Assembly (NCBI GenBank): GCA_900318885.1 | Contig: ONMN01000010.1 | Coordinates: 1-51,689, forward strand | Reading direction: 5' to 3' | Source: an uncultured Prevotellaceae bacterium | Lineage (GTDB): Bacteria > Bacteroidota > Bacteroidia > Bacteroidales > Bacteroidaceae | Length of the DNA stretch: 51,689 bases | Shown here: positions 16,855-24,751 of the stretch, one piece after another | Numbering within the stretch: position 1 is the stretch's first letter | How the letters are laid out: each line of letters begins with the position of its first letter | The notes under the pieces: model-generated | Databases searched by the model: none | Told to the model about the DNA's origin: nothing | What the model saw: the letters and a program-made list of their open reading frames with translations, nothing else | Program-made: the position numbers and the translations under genes

Positions 16855-17340
16855 TTATTTTTTGGCCGGAACAAACGTCTCGTAAGTCTGATCGTCGTAA
16901 TAAACGCGGATTTCAGTAACTTTTCGAGGCGTTTTGTCAACTATTTTGATTTCCTCGCGAATAATTTCAGGGTGTGTACTTTTTACACTCTGCGAATAAG
17001 GCATCGTTGAAACCGAATTTTGCGTCATTTGGGAAACACCAGGAGCAGGGGAGTCGAAATTGATCATCTGTTCCTGACCCTGATTTTGCCCCTCCAACAT
17101 ACCCTGATCAGGACCTTCAGGGTGGGTGAGGTACATCTCTCCAACACCATAAAGTAACCACTCAATACTAATGTCAGGAATTTTCGTTTTGATGGAATCA
17201 ATGATGTTTAGGGTAGGACGTGTACGTCCATTGAAAATACTGCTAAGGGTAGCAGGGGACTGTTGGAGGAAATCTGCGAACACTTGTTGGGTCATGTGTT
17301 GGTCCTCCATAATGAGGCGAATTCTGTCTTTTGTTTCCAT
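16855..17340 (-). CDS. XRE-family DNA-binding regulator
   Basis: A 161-residue cytoplasmic protein. The N-terminal helix-turn-helix (about 8-65) reads MTQQVFADFLQQSPATLSSI then NGRTRPTLNIIDSI. A Gly/Gln-rich linker follows (about 75-110). The conserved basic/acidic C-terminal segment (REEIKIVDKTPRKVTEIRVY) ends in a beta-like YYDDQTYETFVPAKK. This architecture recurs in Bacteroidales regulators; the target is unknown. Its promoter is weak but visible (TACCTTTG, complement of 17387-17394), and a large A+T-rich region lies upstream. Confidence 0.82.
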   Translation of the reverse strand: METKDRIRLIMEDQHMTQQVFADFLQQSPATLSSIFNGRTRPTLNIIDSIKTKIPDISIEWLLYGVGEMYLTHPEGPDQGMLEGQNQGQEQMINFDSPAPGVSQMTQNSVSTMPYSQSVKSTHPEIIREEIKIVDKTPRKVTEIRVYYDDQTYETFVPAKK

Positions 17341-18108
17341 TTGAGTCTAAAATAGGGGCAAAAAAGCCTGTTTTTCTTTCAGTTTACAAAGGTAAAACAT
17401 TTTTTTGAATTGTGCAAGAAATCTAAAGAGAATTTGTATTTCTTAACTTTGGATTTTTAGTTTTAAATTCTAAATTCTAAAGTATAAATAATGCTGAAAA
17501 ATCTTTAGAATTACAAAGTAAAATTTACAGGCATAAATCGTTACAAATCTTTTATTTAGGGATTAAATCATAAATAACTGATTATAAAATAGATAATTAC
17601 AGCATAAATATCATAAATAGGTTTATATGCAGATGTTCGAAGTCATAAAGTGGTACGAATTGCGCGCTTTACTTATAACTTTTTGGTTAATTCTTTGATT
17701 TATATCAAGTTATAAGCGCAATATATGCAGTGTATAAAAATAAATATTGGATTCTGAATCGTAAAATTCATGTTTGTATATTTGCATTTTATATTTTGAT
17801 TTAGGTTTACAAAATGCTATATTTAGGACTTGATTTGTAAATGCCATCAGATTTTTGCAACCATTTGATTTCCTGAATCAACAAATCAAAATACTAAAAT
17901 TTATTAAACACAAATTTCAATTGTCAAGAATGGGCGAAATTTTTCATTTCGAGCGAATTCTGAACCAACGGGCGAAAAGCAGAAAATTCGCGAAATATGA
18001 GGGCTTATTTTGTGGGAAAACGCTAGTGGGAATCGGCATTTGAGGCCAAAAATTCATGTCTGGAGAAAAAGATATTCTAGAAAAAATGGCCCCAAAACAG
18101 GGCCATTT
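17341..18108. other. A+T-rich gene-free gap (about 770 bp)
   Basis: No credible protein gene. It holds the XRE promoter at its left end. It has inverted repeats with 10-bp arms (17473-17482 with 17503-17512) and 9-bp arms (17672-17680 with 17708-17716). Four CATAAAT repeats start at 17532, 17569, 17603 and 17612. A promoter-like TATATTTG near 17,779 points right. The holA terminator is at the right end. The base composition is visibly far more A+T-rich than the flanking genes. Confidence 0.6.
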
Positions 18109-18110
18109 TT
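18082..18110 (-). terminator. holA terminator (symmetrical, could act both ways)
   Basis: Perfect 11-bp stem AAAAATGGCCC/GGGCCATTTTT with a 7-base loop. The A and T runs at both ends make it usable from either side. It overlaps the holA stop codon. Confidence 0.82.
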
Positions 18111-19134
18111 AGTGAAGTATAAAGAAAATTAACTCTTTCATGAGGTCTCCAGGACCCGTATTTGGGTTGTCCAGACCCTTACTTTTGGCATCCATTTCGC
18201 GTAGTTTACCAATAATCTGTAACACCTTCATGGCAGAGTAGTTTTTCATACCAGTGACATACTCACGTGCAGCCCAAGGATTTCGCAATTCCAACCACTC
18301 TGCCAATGCCTCCTGACTGTTCTTTTGGGGGCAATAATGGGCAATCATCAGATTTTGGAAGTAAGAAAAGAGCAACGGGAGAAAAGCATAGATGCTTCCA
18401 GCCTTCGGATTTTCGTCAAAATATTTGATAATCAGGTTTGCTTTGTACACATTGCGGTTGACAATGGCGTCGCGCAACTCAAAACCATTAAAGTCCTTAC
18501 TCACCCCTATCTGGTCCTCAACAACCTGCGGAGTGACGCGTTTGTTATCCTCAGGCAGGCTGAGCAGCACTTTGTCGAGCTCACTGGTCAGACGTGTAAG
18601 GTCAGAACCTATGGAATCAGCAATAAGTTGGGTAGATTTCGCATCAATAGACGCTCCTTTGGCCTTCAGATAGCCTTCGATAAAGGGTGGAAGGTCACGT
18701 TCCTTGAGTTTTGCACTCTCAAACAGCACACCAGCATCGCGAATAGCCTTCACATACGCCTGTTTTCGCCCGTCAATCTTGCCGTTTTTATGGCACATCA
18801 CCAAGATTGTCGATGTCATAGGCTGTTTCAGGTACTTCTCCAGCGCCTCCGTATTCTTGATATTCTGCGCCTCTTTGACGATAACCACCTGATATTGGGC
18901 CATCATCGGATAGCGCCGTGCAGCGTCAGCCACCTGCGAAGCATTGACGTCAGAACCGAATAAAACAGTCTGATTGAAGTCCCTTTCCTCAGGCTGTAGC
19001 ACGTTTTCGGCTATCCAGTCGCTTATTTTATCAATATAATACGGCTCGTCACCCATCAGATAATAGACAGGCTTAAATTGGCGAGCCTTCAACTCGCTCA
19101 TCACGCTGTCGTATGTCACTGCTGCTTGAGCCAT
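18109..19134 (-). CDS. holA: DNA polymerase III delta subunit
   Basis: Clamp-loader subunit that opens the beta clamp. The 341 residues match HolA: N-terminal domain YYLMGDEPYYIDKISDWI, central VVIVKEAQNI and GRKQAYVKAI, and the C-terminal collar region (IYAFLPLLFSYFQNLMIAH). TACTTTTG (19146-19139, minus) ends 4 bases before the ATG at 19134, so the mRNA is probably leaderless. It diverges from a nuclease-fold gene. Confidence 0.9.
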   Translation of the reverse strand: MAQAAVTYDSVMSELKARQFKPVYYLMGDEPYYIDKISDWIAENVLQPEERDFNQTVLFGSDVNASQVADAARRYPMMAQYQVVIVKEAQNIKNTEALEKYLKQPMTSTILVMCHKNGKIDGRKQAYVKAIRDAGVLFESAKLKERDLPPFIEGYLKAKGASIDAKSTQLIADSIGSDLTRLTSELDKVLLSLPEDNKRVTPQVVEDQIGVSKDFNGFELRDAIVNRNVYKANLIIKYFDENPKAGSIYAFLPLLFSYFQNLMIAHYCPQKNSQEALAEWLELRNPWAAREYVTGMKNYSAMKVLQIIGKLREMDAKSKGLDNPNTGPGDLMKELIFFILH

Positions 19135-19138
19135 GCTG

Positions 19139-19146
19139 CAAAAGTA
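19139..19146 (-). promoter_or_regulatory. -7 box of holA
   Basis: TACTTTTG on the minus strand, 4 bases from the ATG. The -33 region has only TTCG, so the match is partial. Confidence 0.5.
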
Positions 19147-19185
19147 CTAAAAAAGCGCGAATTACACGAATTATACGCACGAAAT

Positions 19186-19217
19186 TTTGCTTTTTTGCCC
19201 ACTTATTTGTATATTTG
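19186..19217 (+). promoter_or_regulatory. Promoter of the HsdR_N-type gene
   Basis: TTTG (19186-19189), 20-base spacer, TATATTTG (19210-19217). It lies inside an upstream extension of the reading frame and so fixes the start at 19226. Confidence 0.7.
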
Positions 19218-19225
19218 CAGTCGAA

Positions 19226-19687
19226 ATGAACGAACTAAACCTGCCAACATACGACGTCAAAGTGCGTGGCACGCGCGAAAAGCCCGAAATATTCGACTTT
19301 CTGCGCAAGCGTTATGTGGCGCTGACTCCCGAGGAGTGGGTGCGTCAGCATTTCACCCACTGGCTGGTAGAGCACAAGGGCTTCCCAAAAGGCCTCCTGG
19401 GCAACGAAATAGCCCTGAAATGCGGCGAAAAAACATTGCGTTGCGACTCTATATTATATAATAAGGAGGCCAAGCCTCAGATGATTATAGAATACAAAGC
19501 ACCCACCGTGTCAGTGACACAGCGGGTGTTCAATCAGATCTCAGTCTATAATCTGCTACTCCACGTGGACTATTTGGTCGTGTCAAACGGCATACAGCAC
19601 TATTGCTGCAAGATGGACTACGAAAGTCAGACGTACCGCTTTCTGGACGATATCCCAGACTACGAAGCGCTAACCTTTAACCATTAA
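19226..19687 (+). CDS. Stand-alone HsdR N-terminal-type nuclease-fold protein
   Basis: A 153-residue protein made only of the type I restriction R-subunit N-terminal domain (HSDR_N_2 type). It keeps the PD-(D/E)xK layout: Glu in GLLGNEIALK, Asp in LRCDSILY, and E-x-K in MIIEYKAPTVSV. No helicase, methylase or specificity gene is near, so it is not part of a visible restriction system. In my recollection it often sits beside holA in Bacteroidales, suggesting a housekeeping DNA role; this is inference. The ATG at 19226 is chosen because the promoter ends at 19217. Its stop codon lies inside a 7-bp repeat array. Confidence 0.75.
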   Translation: MNELNLPTYDVKVRGTREKPEIFDFLRKRYVALTPEEWVRQHFTHWLVEHKGFPKGLLGNEIALKCGEKTLRCDSILYNKEAKPQMIIEYKAPTVSVTQRVFNQISVYNLLLHVDYLVVSNGIQHYCCKMDYESQTYRFLDDIPDYEALTFNH

Positions 19688-19708
19688 CCGTTAACCAACA
19701 ACCATTAA
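19681..19708. repeat. 7-bp tandem micro-array across two stop codons
   Basis: Units ccattaa, ccgttaa, ccaacaa, ccattaa. The first unit contains the TAA stop of the HsdR_N-type gene (19685-19687) and the last supplies the TAA of the convergent zinc-ribbon gene (19705-19707, minus). Confidence 0.8.
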
Positions 19709-20571
19709 TCCTCTGCCTCTGGAACTTCAGGAGCATCAATCTCAGGGTCTGCCTTCTTCACCGTACGGCGGATTGAGCGCTTGCGGGTCTTCTTCTCCTC
19801 CTGACCTGTAACCTTGTCAATCTTGACACCAGCCAGTTCCGGATCGATAAGAATACGGCCACAGTACTCACACACAATGACCTTCTTGTGCATCTTGATA
19901 TCAAGCTGGCGCTGGGGCGGAATCTTATTGAAGCAACCACCACAGGCATCACGCTGCACATATACGATTCCCAGACCATTACGGGCATTCTTACGGATAC
20001 GCTTGAACGACGTGAGCAGACGCGGCTCTATCTTCGCCTCCAGATCCTTCACCTTCGCCTTCAGCTTCTCCTCCTCGGCACGGGTCTCTTCCATAATCTC
20101 GTCAAGCTCGCCCTTCTTGATATCCAGGTCCTGACGACGGTCGTCGATAATCTCCTGATTCTGAGCCAGTTCCTGCTTCTTCTCCTCTATGCGGGCAGCG
20201 GCCTCCTTGATCTTCTTGTTGCAGAGCTCAATCTCCAGCGTCTGATACTCAATCTCCTTCGACAGCGTGTCGTACTCACGATTGTTCTTCACATCGTTCA
20301 ACTGAGCCTTGTAACGCTCCACGCTGGCCTTAGCGGTCTCAATCTCGCCCTTCTTCAGGGTCACTGCCTGCTCAAATTCAGCAATATCGGCATTGATCTT
20401 GTCCATACGCGTAGTGAGTCCCTCGATTTCATCTTCAAGGTCCTGTACTTCCAGAGGCAGTTCGCCTCTCAATGCACGCTTCTCGTCGATTCCAGAGAGC
20501 GTGGTCTGCAGCTGAAAGAGGGTCTTCAGACGCTCTTCAACCGGCATGTCCATTGGGTCTTTCTTTGCCAT
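19705..20571 (-). CDS. Coiled-coil zinc-ribbon protein (CT398/DUF164 type)
   Basis: A 288-residue protein. Residues about 10-195 form a long coiled-coil hairpin rich in Glu/Lys (for example LEDEIEGLTTRMDKINADIA). A C4 zinc ribbon follows (DACGGCFNKIPP, then VCEYCGRILIDPELAG). The C-terminal about 40 residues are a charged tail special to this copy. The family is widespread and of unclear function; structural work on relatives suggests a binding or chaperone-like role. It lies 3 bases after nif3-like stop and is co-transcribed with it, a pairing common in Bacteroidetes. Confidence 0.85.
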   Translation of the reverse strand: MAKKDPMDMPVEERLKTLFQLQTTLSGIDEKRALRGELPLEVQDLEDEIEGLTTRMDKINADIAEFEQAVTLKKGEIETAKASVERYKAQLNDVKNNREYDTLSKEIEYQTLEIELCNKKIKEAAARIEEKKQELAQNQEIIDDRRQDLDIKKGELDEIMEETRAEEEKLKAKVKDLEAKIEPRLLTSFKRIRKNARNGLGIVYVQRDACGGCFNKIPPQRQLDIKMHKKVIVCEYCGRILIDPELAGVKIDKVTGQEEKKTRKRSIRRTVKKADPEIDAPEVPEAED

Positions 20572-20574
20572 AAT

Positions 20575-21360
20575 CTAAATATAATTAATAGGATTTGAAT
20601 TTGTTTCTGCTATTTCCGTACGAACGCCCGGGCACTCGCGCTTAATGATGTCACGGAAGATTTCTGCCGTAAACTGCTCACTCTGATAATGGCCAATGAC
20701 GCAAATCTGAATCTGCTGCTCGTGGCCGAAATACTGGTGATAGTGCATCTCACCCGTGATGAAGGCGTCAGCACTCTCGCCCATCGCCTCAGGCAACAGG
20801 AAGTCGCCAGCACCACCACAGATGGCCACCTTACGAATGGGACGCTCCAGCAGTTCGTTACACATGGCACACTCGACGTGGAACTGGTTTTTGACAAGTT
20901 CCACAAACGCCCGTGCACCCATTTCAGAGGGCAAGTCCCCTACTACACCACTGCCTGCTTCCAAACCGTCTACCGACTTCTGAGCGAAGAACTTACAGCC
21001 TTTCAGCCCCAGCCGTTCGGCTATCTTCCAGTTCACCCCGTCCAACGCATTATCCATATTGGTATGCATCGATACGATGACCACGTCGTGCTTGATGGCC
21101 TTGATGACACAGCGCTGCACGTAGTCGGCACCGCTGATCTGCTTCAGGCCACGAAACAGCAACGGATGGTGACTCACGATGAGGTTACACCCCTTCGCTA
21201 TCGCCTCGTCGACAATCTTTTCGTTGACGTCCAAACACAATAATGCCCCTGAAACCTCCGCCTCCGTCAGTCCCAGTTGCAGGCCAGCATTGTCCCAGCT
21301 TTCCTGCAAGGGCAGAGGCGCGAACTTTTCAAGGGCGCTCAGCACTTGCTTTATTTTCAC
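20575..21360 (-). CDS. Nif3-like dinuclear metal-centre protein (GTP cyclohydrolase 1 type 2 family)
   Basis: Hexameric NIF3-family protein of 261 residues. It has SWDNAGLQLG, VSHHPLLFRGLKQI with the paired metal His, MHTNMDNALDGVNW, and the C-terminal GEMHYHQYFG ligands. Many Bacteroidetes members are about 365 residues with a PII-like insert; this one lacks the insert. The only in-frame start is GTG at 21360-21358. A TACCTTTG box lies upstream (minus, 21390-21383). The molecular function of the family is still debated. Confidence 0.85.
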   Translation of the reverse strand: MKIKQVLSALEKFAPLPLQESWDNAGLQLGLTEAEVSGALLCLDVNEKIVDEAIAKGCNLIVSHHPLLFRGLKQISGADYVQRCVIKAIKHDVVIVSMHTNMDNALDGVNWKIAERLGLKGCKFFAQKSVDGLEAGSGVVGDLPSEMGARAFVELVKNQFHVECAMCNELLERPIRKVAICGGAGDFLLPEAMGESADAFITGEMHYHQYFGHEQQIQICVIGHYQSEQFTAEIFRDIIKRECPGVRTEIAETNSNPINYI

Positions 21361-21437
21361 GCTTCTATATAAAATTAGACTGCAAAGGTACGAAGAAAAA
21401 AGTGAAAAAGCAGCTTCCTCAGCCCCTTTTTCACCTT

Positions 21438-21479
21438 TCTTAACTCTTATCTATGCTCTCTTAACTCTTATCTATCAAG
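21438..21479. repeat. 7-bp tandem micro-array at the purF-like stop
   Basis: Six 7-base units (tcttaac, tcttatc, tatgctc, tcttaac, tcttatc, tatcaag). The last unit contains the stop codon of the PurF-like gene (21475-21477, minus). Confidence 0.75.
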
Positions 21480-22953
21480 TAAACCACTCCTCGCCGCGAC
21501 GCTCGTGACAGTACGAACTACCGTCGAAACAGTGTGTGCAGACGCGCTCTTTCGGCAGTCCAATCGATGCTATCAGGTCTTCGATGGTGGCAAACTTCAC
21601 ACTCGTCAGTCCCAAACGACGCGCAATCTCGTTGACCATTCGCTGGTATTCAGGCGTACCCGTCTTGGCATACTTGTCGAGGTTCTTCTTGTCGTCGCCC
21701 TCGAAATCCTTGATGATACGGCGCGTGATGAGCTCCATATCGCTCTTCGACGACGTGAATCCGATGAACGGACAGCCATAGACCAACGGTGGACACGAAA
21801 TGCGCACATGCACCTCCTTGGCACCATTGTCGAAGAACGTACGGACATTGTCCCTCAACTGCGTGCCACGCACAATAGAGTCGTCGCAGAACACGATACG
21901 CTGATCTTTCAGAATGGCCGGATTGGGAATCAGTTTCATCTTCGCCACCAAGTCGCGACGGTTCTGGTTGCCAGGAGTAAACGAACGCGGCCATGTAGGC
22001 GTGTATTTCAGCACAGCACGCTTGTAGGGCACCTGCCTGCCGTGCGAATAGCCCAAGGCCATACCCACACCCGAATCGGGGATGCCACACACCAAGTCCG
22101 GCTCGCAGTCGTGGTCTTTCTCACCCATCAGCCTGCCGTTCTTCTCGCGCACATACTCCGTATTGATACCCTCGTAGTCGCTGGCGGGGAAACCGTAGTA
22201 AACCCACAGGAACGAGCAAATCTGACAACGCGTAAAGGGCTTCTGCAACACTTGGATACCGTCAGCTCTCAGACGGACAATCTCGCCAGGACCCAAGTCA
22301 CGAACAACCTTATAATCCAGGTTCGGAAAACTCGTCGTCTCGCTCGAAACGGCGTAGGCCTGCAGAAATTCGTCCGTTCCGATGGGTGTCAGACGATGCA
22401 CCTGCTTCTGTCCTATCACGATGGGCGTGCGTCCCAGGAAGTCGCGTGCAGCAATGATGCCGTCCTCCGTCAGAATGAGCATCGAACATGAACCCTCAAT
22501 CTTCTGGTACACTTTGTTGATACCCTCTTCAAACGTGTCACCCATATTGATGAGCAGCGCCACCAGTTCCGTCTGGTTGATGTTGTTGGCCGACATCTCG
22601 CTCAAGTGCATACGTTGTTTCAGCAGTTCTTCGGCTATCTCGCGCTGGTTGTTGATCTTGGCCACCGTCACCACTGCGTAGCGTCCCAGATGGGAATTGA
22701 CGATGATGGGCTGAGGGTCGGTGTCGCTGATGACGCCTATGCCCTGATGGCCCTTAAACGAGTCCAGTTCGTCCTCGAAGCGCGAACGGAAATAGTCACG
22801 TTCCAACGAGTGGATAGAACGGTGGAAACCGCTCTTCTCGTCGAATGTCACCAGTCCGGCGCGTTTTGTACCTAAGTGCGAGTTATAGTCTGTTCCGTAA
22901 AACAAATCGTTTACGCAATCCTGTTTTGCGATAGTGCCAAAAAAGCCACCCAT
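21475..22953 (-). CDS. PurF-like amidophosphoribosyltransferase paralogue without catalytic Cys
   Basis: A 492-residue protein with the two-domain PurF layout. The N-terminal Ntn-hydrolase domain begins MGGFFGT: residue 2 is Gly, where active PurF has the nucleophile Cys (CGIxG). The usual QHRGQ-AG block is replaced by SHLGTKRAGL. The C-terminal phosphoribosyltransferase domain is intact in motif: VCGIPDSGVGMALGY, PRSFTPGNQNRR, and the PRPP loop VFCDDSIVRGTQLRD. Ammonia-dependent PRPP aminotransfer or a regulatory role is possible; glutamine use is unlikely. The promoter lies at 23001-23031. Confidence 0.82.
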   Translation of the reverse strand: MGGFFGTIAKQDCVNDLFYGTDYNSHLGTKRAGLVTFDEKSGFHRSIHSLERDYFRSRFEDELDSFKGHQGIGVISDTDPQPIIVNSHLGRYAVVTVAKINNQREIAEELLKQRMHLSEMSANNINQTELVALLINMGDTFEEGINKVYQKIEGSCSMLILTEDGIIAARDFLGRTPIVIGQKQVHRLTPIGTDEFLQAYAVSSETTSFPNLDYKVVRDLGPGEIVRLRADGIQVLQKPFTRCQICSFLWVYYGFPASDYEGINTEYVREKNGRLMGEKDHDCEPDLVCGIPDSGVGMALGYSHGRQVPYKRAVLKYTPTWPRSFTPGNQNRRDLVAKMKLIPNPAILKDQRIVFCDDSIVRGTQLRDNVRTFFDNGAKEVHVRISCPPLVYGCPFIGFTSSKSDMELITRRIIKDFEGDDKKNLDKYAKTGTPEYQRMVNEIARRLGLTSVKFATIEDLIASIGLPKERVCTHCFDGSSYCHERRGEEWFT

Positions 22954-23000
22954 ACGTTCTTTTTACCTTTTTATATTACAAAAATGCTCTTTTAGGCCTG

Positions 23001-23031
23001 CAAAATTACAAAAACTATGGCAAACCGCAAA
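23001..23031 (-). promoter_or_regulatory. Promoter of the purF-like gene
   Basis: Minus-strand TTTG, 19-base spacer, TAATTTTG (23008-23001). The leader is about 45 bases. Confidence 0.6.
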
Positions 23032-23090
23032 ACGAATGCCCAGTTTTTTCTGCCAACCCTGCAAAAATTTAATCTATGACAATTCCCAAG

Positions 23091-24620
23091 TCACTTCAAC
23101 ACCTGCGTAATATTCTGTTCGCGGTGACAGATGCGCACCTCAATGCCGAACTTCTCGTGGATATGCTCGGCCAGATGCTGCGCGCTATATACCGAACGAT
23201 GCTGACCGCCCGTACAGCCAAACGAGAACATCAGCGACGTAAATCCACGCTGGATATAGCGCCTCACGTGGGCGTCAGCCAGTTTATAGACGCTGTCCAG
23301 GAACGTCAGAATCTCTCCGTCGTCCTCCAGGAATCGGATGACGGGCTCGTCCAGTCCCGTCAGTTGCTTATACGGCTCATAACGGCCCGGATTGTGCGTC
23401 GAACGGCAGTCGAACACATAACCGCCACCATTGCCACTCTCGTCCTCGGGAATGCCGTTGCCATACGAGAAACTGAACACGCGAACCACCAGCGGACCCT
23501 GTGCGTCGTATTTCGAGAATGTTGCCGGACCATCCTGCGGATGGGGCTTGTAGGGGTTCTTGTCCGTCGTCTTATAGCCGTCGGCACGCGCTGCCATCGC
23601 CTGTACCTGCTGGAATTTCGGCATTTCTGTCAGTTGCTGCAGGATATCAATCAAATACGGATACGGGAAATTCCTCTCGCCCAGCAGTTCTTTCATGTTC
23701 TGGATGGCGGGCGGTATCGACTCTATGAAGTGGCGCTTGCGCTCGAAATAGCCACGAAATCCGTAGGCTCCCAACACCTGCAACTGGCGGAACAGCACAA
23801 ACAGCGACAGCCGGTCCACAAAATGGTGGGGCGACGGCACCTCCGTATATTGCTTCAGCGCATTGTAGTATTCGTACACCATTTCGCGACGCACCTTATA
23901 CGGATATTTCGCTGACGCCTGCCACAGGAACGATGCCAGGTCGTAATAGTACGGACCCTTCCTACCGCCTTGGAAATCAATGAAATAGGGATTACCCTCT
24001 GCGTCGAGCATCACGTTGCGGGCTTGGAAGTCGCGATACAGGAAACACGGCTCGTCGTCGGCCGTTGTCAGGTCCTTCGCCAACAATCGGAAGTCGGCCT
24101 CCAGCTTCAGCTCATGGAAGTCCAGCTCAGTAGCCTTCAGGAAACAATACTTGAAATAGTTCAGGTCAAACAACACCGAATCGGTGTCGAAGGCAGGCTG
24201 GGGATAGCAGTTCGAAAAGTCCAGCTCACGAAAGCCGCGCAACTGGATGTTCGGCAGTTCGCGAATGGTCCTCCGCAACAGCTCCTGCTCCTTCAGCGTG
24301 TAACGTCCGCCTGCCTCGCGACCGCCACGAATGGCATCAAACAGCGACACCGAACCCAAGTCCGTCTGGATGTAGCGCAACTCGTCCTGACTCACGGCCA
24401 AAATCTCCGGCACGGGCAGTTTCCGCTTCGTAAAGTGCTGTGCCAGATACACGAAAGCATGATTCTCGTCGCGACTGGTACCTATGCACCCCACCACCGT
24501 CTCGCCCGTCTGCGACGTCATCCGGTAGTACTCACGGTTGCTGCCACCAGCGGTCAGTCTCTCCACCTGCTGAGGTTCCGCCCCACTCCATTCCTTATAT
24601 AGTTCTACTAATTTCTTCAT
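23091..24620 (-). CDS. AmgK-type sugar kinase fused to RapZ C-terminal domain
   Basis: A 509-residue fusion. Residues about 1-340 form an APH-fold kinase closest in motif to AmgK (MurNAc/GlcNAc 1-kinase): LTAGGSNREYYRM, the catalytic loop FLYRDFQARNVM (D197, N202) and IDFQGGRKGPYYYDLASFL (D215). Residues about 376-509 match the RapZ C-terminal domain: VFDCRSTHNPGRYEPYKQLT and FGCTGGQHRSV (468-477), the part that binds glucosamine-6-phosphate in E. coli RapZ. The RapZ N-terminal P-loop domain is absent. It is transcribed alone. I infer a link between cell-wall sugar salvage and amino-sugar sensing; glmM is in the same window. Confidence 0.85.
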   Translation of the reverse strand: MKKLVELYKEWSGAEPQQVERLTAGGSNREYYRMTSQTGETVVGCIGTSRDENHAFVYLAQHFTKRKLPVPEILAVSQDELRYIQTDLGSVSLFDAIRGGREAGGRYTLKEQELLRRTIRELPNIQLRGFRELDFSNCYPQPAFDTDSVLFDLNYFKYCFLKATELDFHELKLEADFRLLAKDLTTADDEPCFLYRDFQARNVMLDAEGNPYFIDFQGGRKGPYYYDLASFLWQASAKYPYKVRREMVYEYYNALKQYTEVPSPHHFVDRLSLFVLFRQLQVLGAYGFRGYFERKRHFIESIPPAIQNMKELLGERNFPYPYLIDILQQLTEMPKFQQVQAMAARADGYKTTDKNPYKPHPQDGPATFSKYDAQGPLVVRVFSFSYGNGIPEDESGNGGGYVFDCRSTHNPGRYEPYKQLTGLDEPVIRFLEDDGEILTFLDSVYKLADAHVRRYIQRGFTSLMFSFGCTGGQHRSVYSAQHLAEHIHEKFGIEVRICHREQNITQVLK

Positions 24621-24700
24621 GTCGGTCCTTACTCAAATTGGCTACAAAGGTACACACTTTCATGCACAAAAACGAATATTTGGCGTGTTTTAACGTTAAA

Positions 24701-24733
24701 AATCCCAAAGCATGATGGAAATGCCTTGGGATT
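24701..24733 (-). terminator. Terminator of the beta-helix operon
   Basis: Minus-strand stem AATCCCAAGGCAT against ATGCTTTGGGATT (one mismatch), followed by TTTAACG. It starts 18 bases after the stop of the beta-helix gene. Confidence 0.75.
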
Positions 24734-24751
24734 TATGATTTTCTTTGTTCA

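Noticed and set aside
17855-18043. 62-codon frame in the A+T-rich gap
   Set aside because: Starts with TTG, composition is that expected of A+T-rich non-coding DNA, no recognisable features.
21505-22491. 328-codon open frame antisense to the purF-like gene
   Set aside because: Shadow frame, Arg/Thr/His-rich, no promoter.
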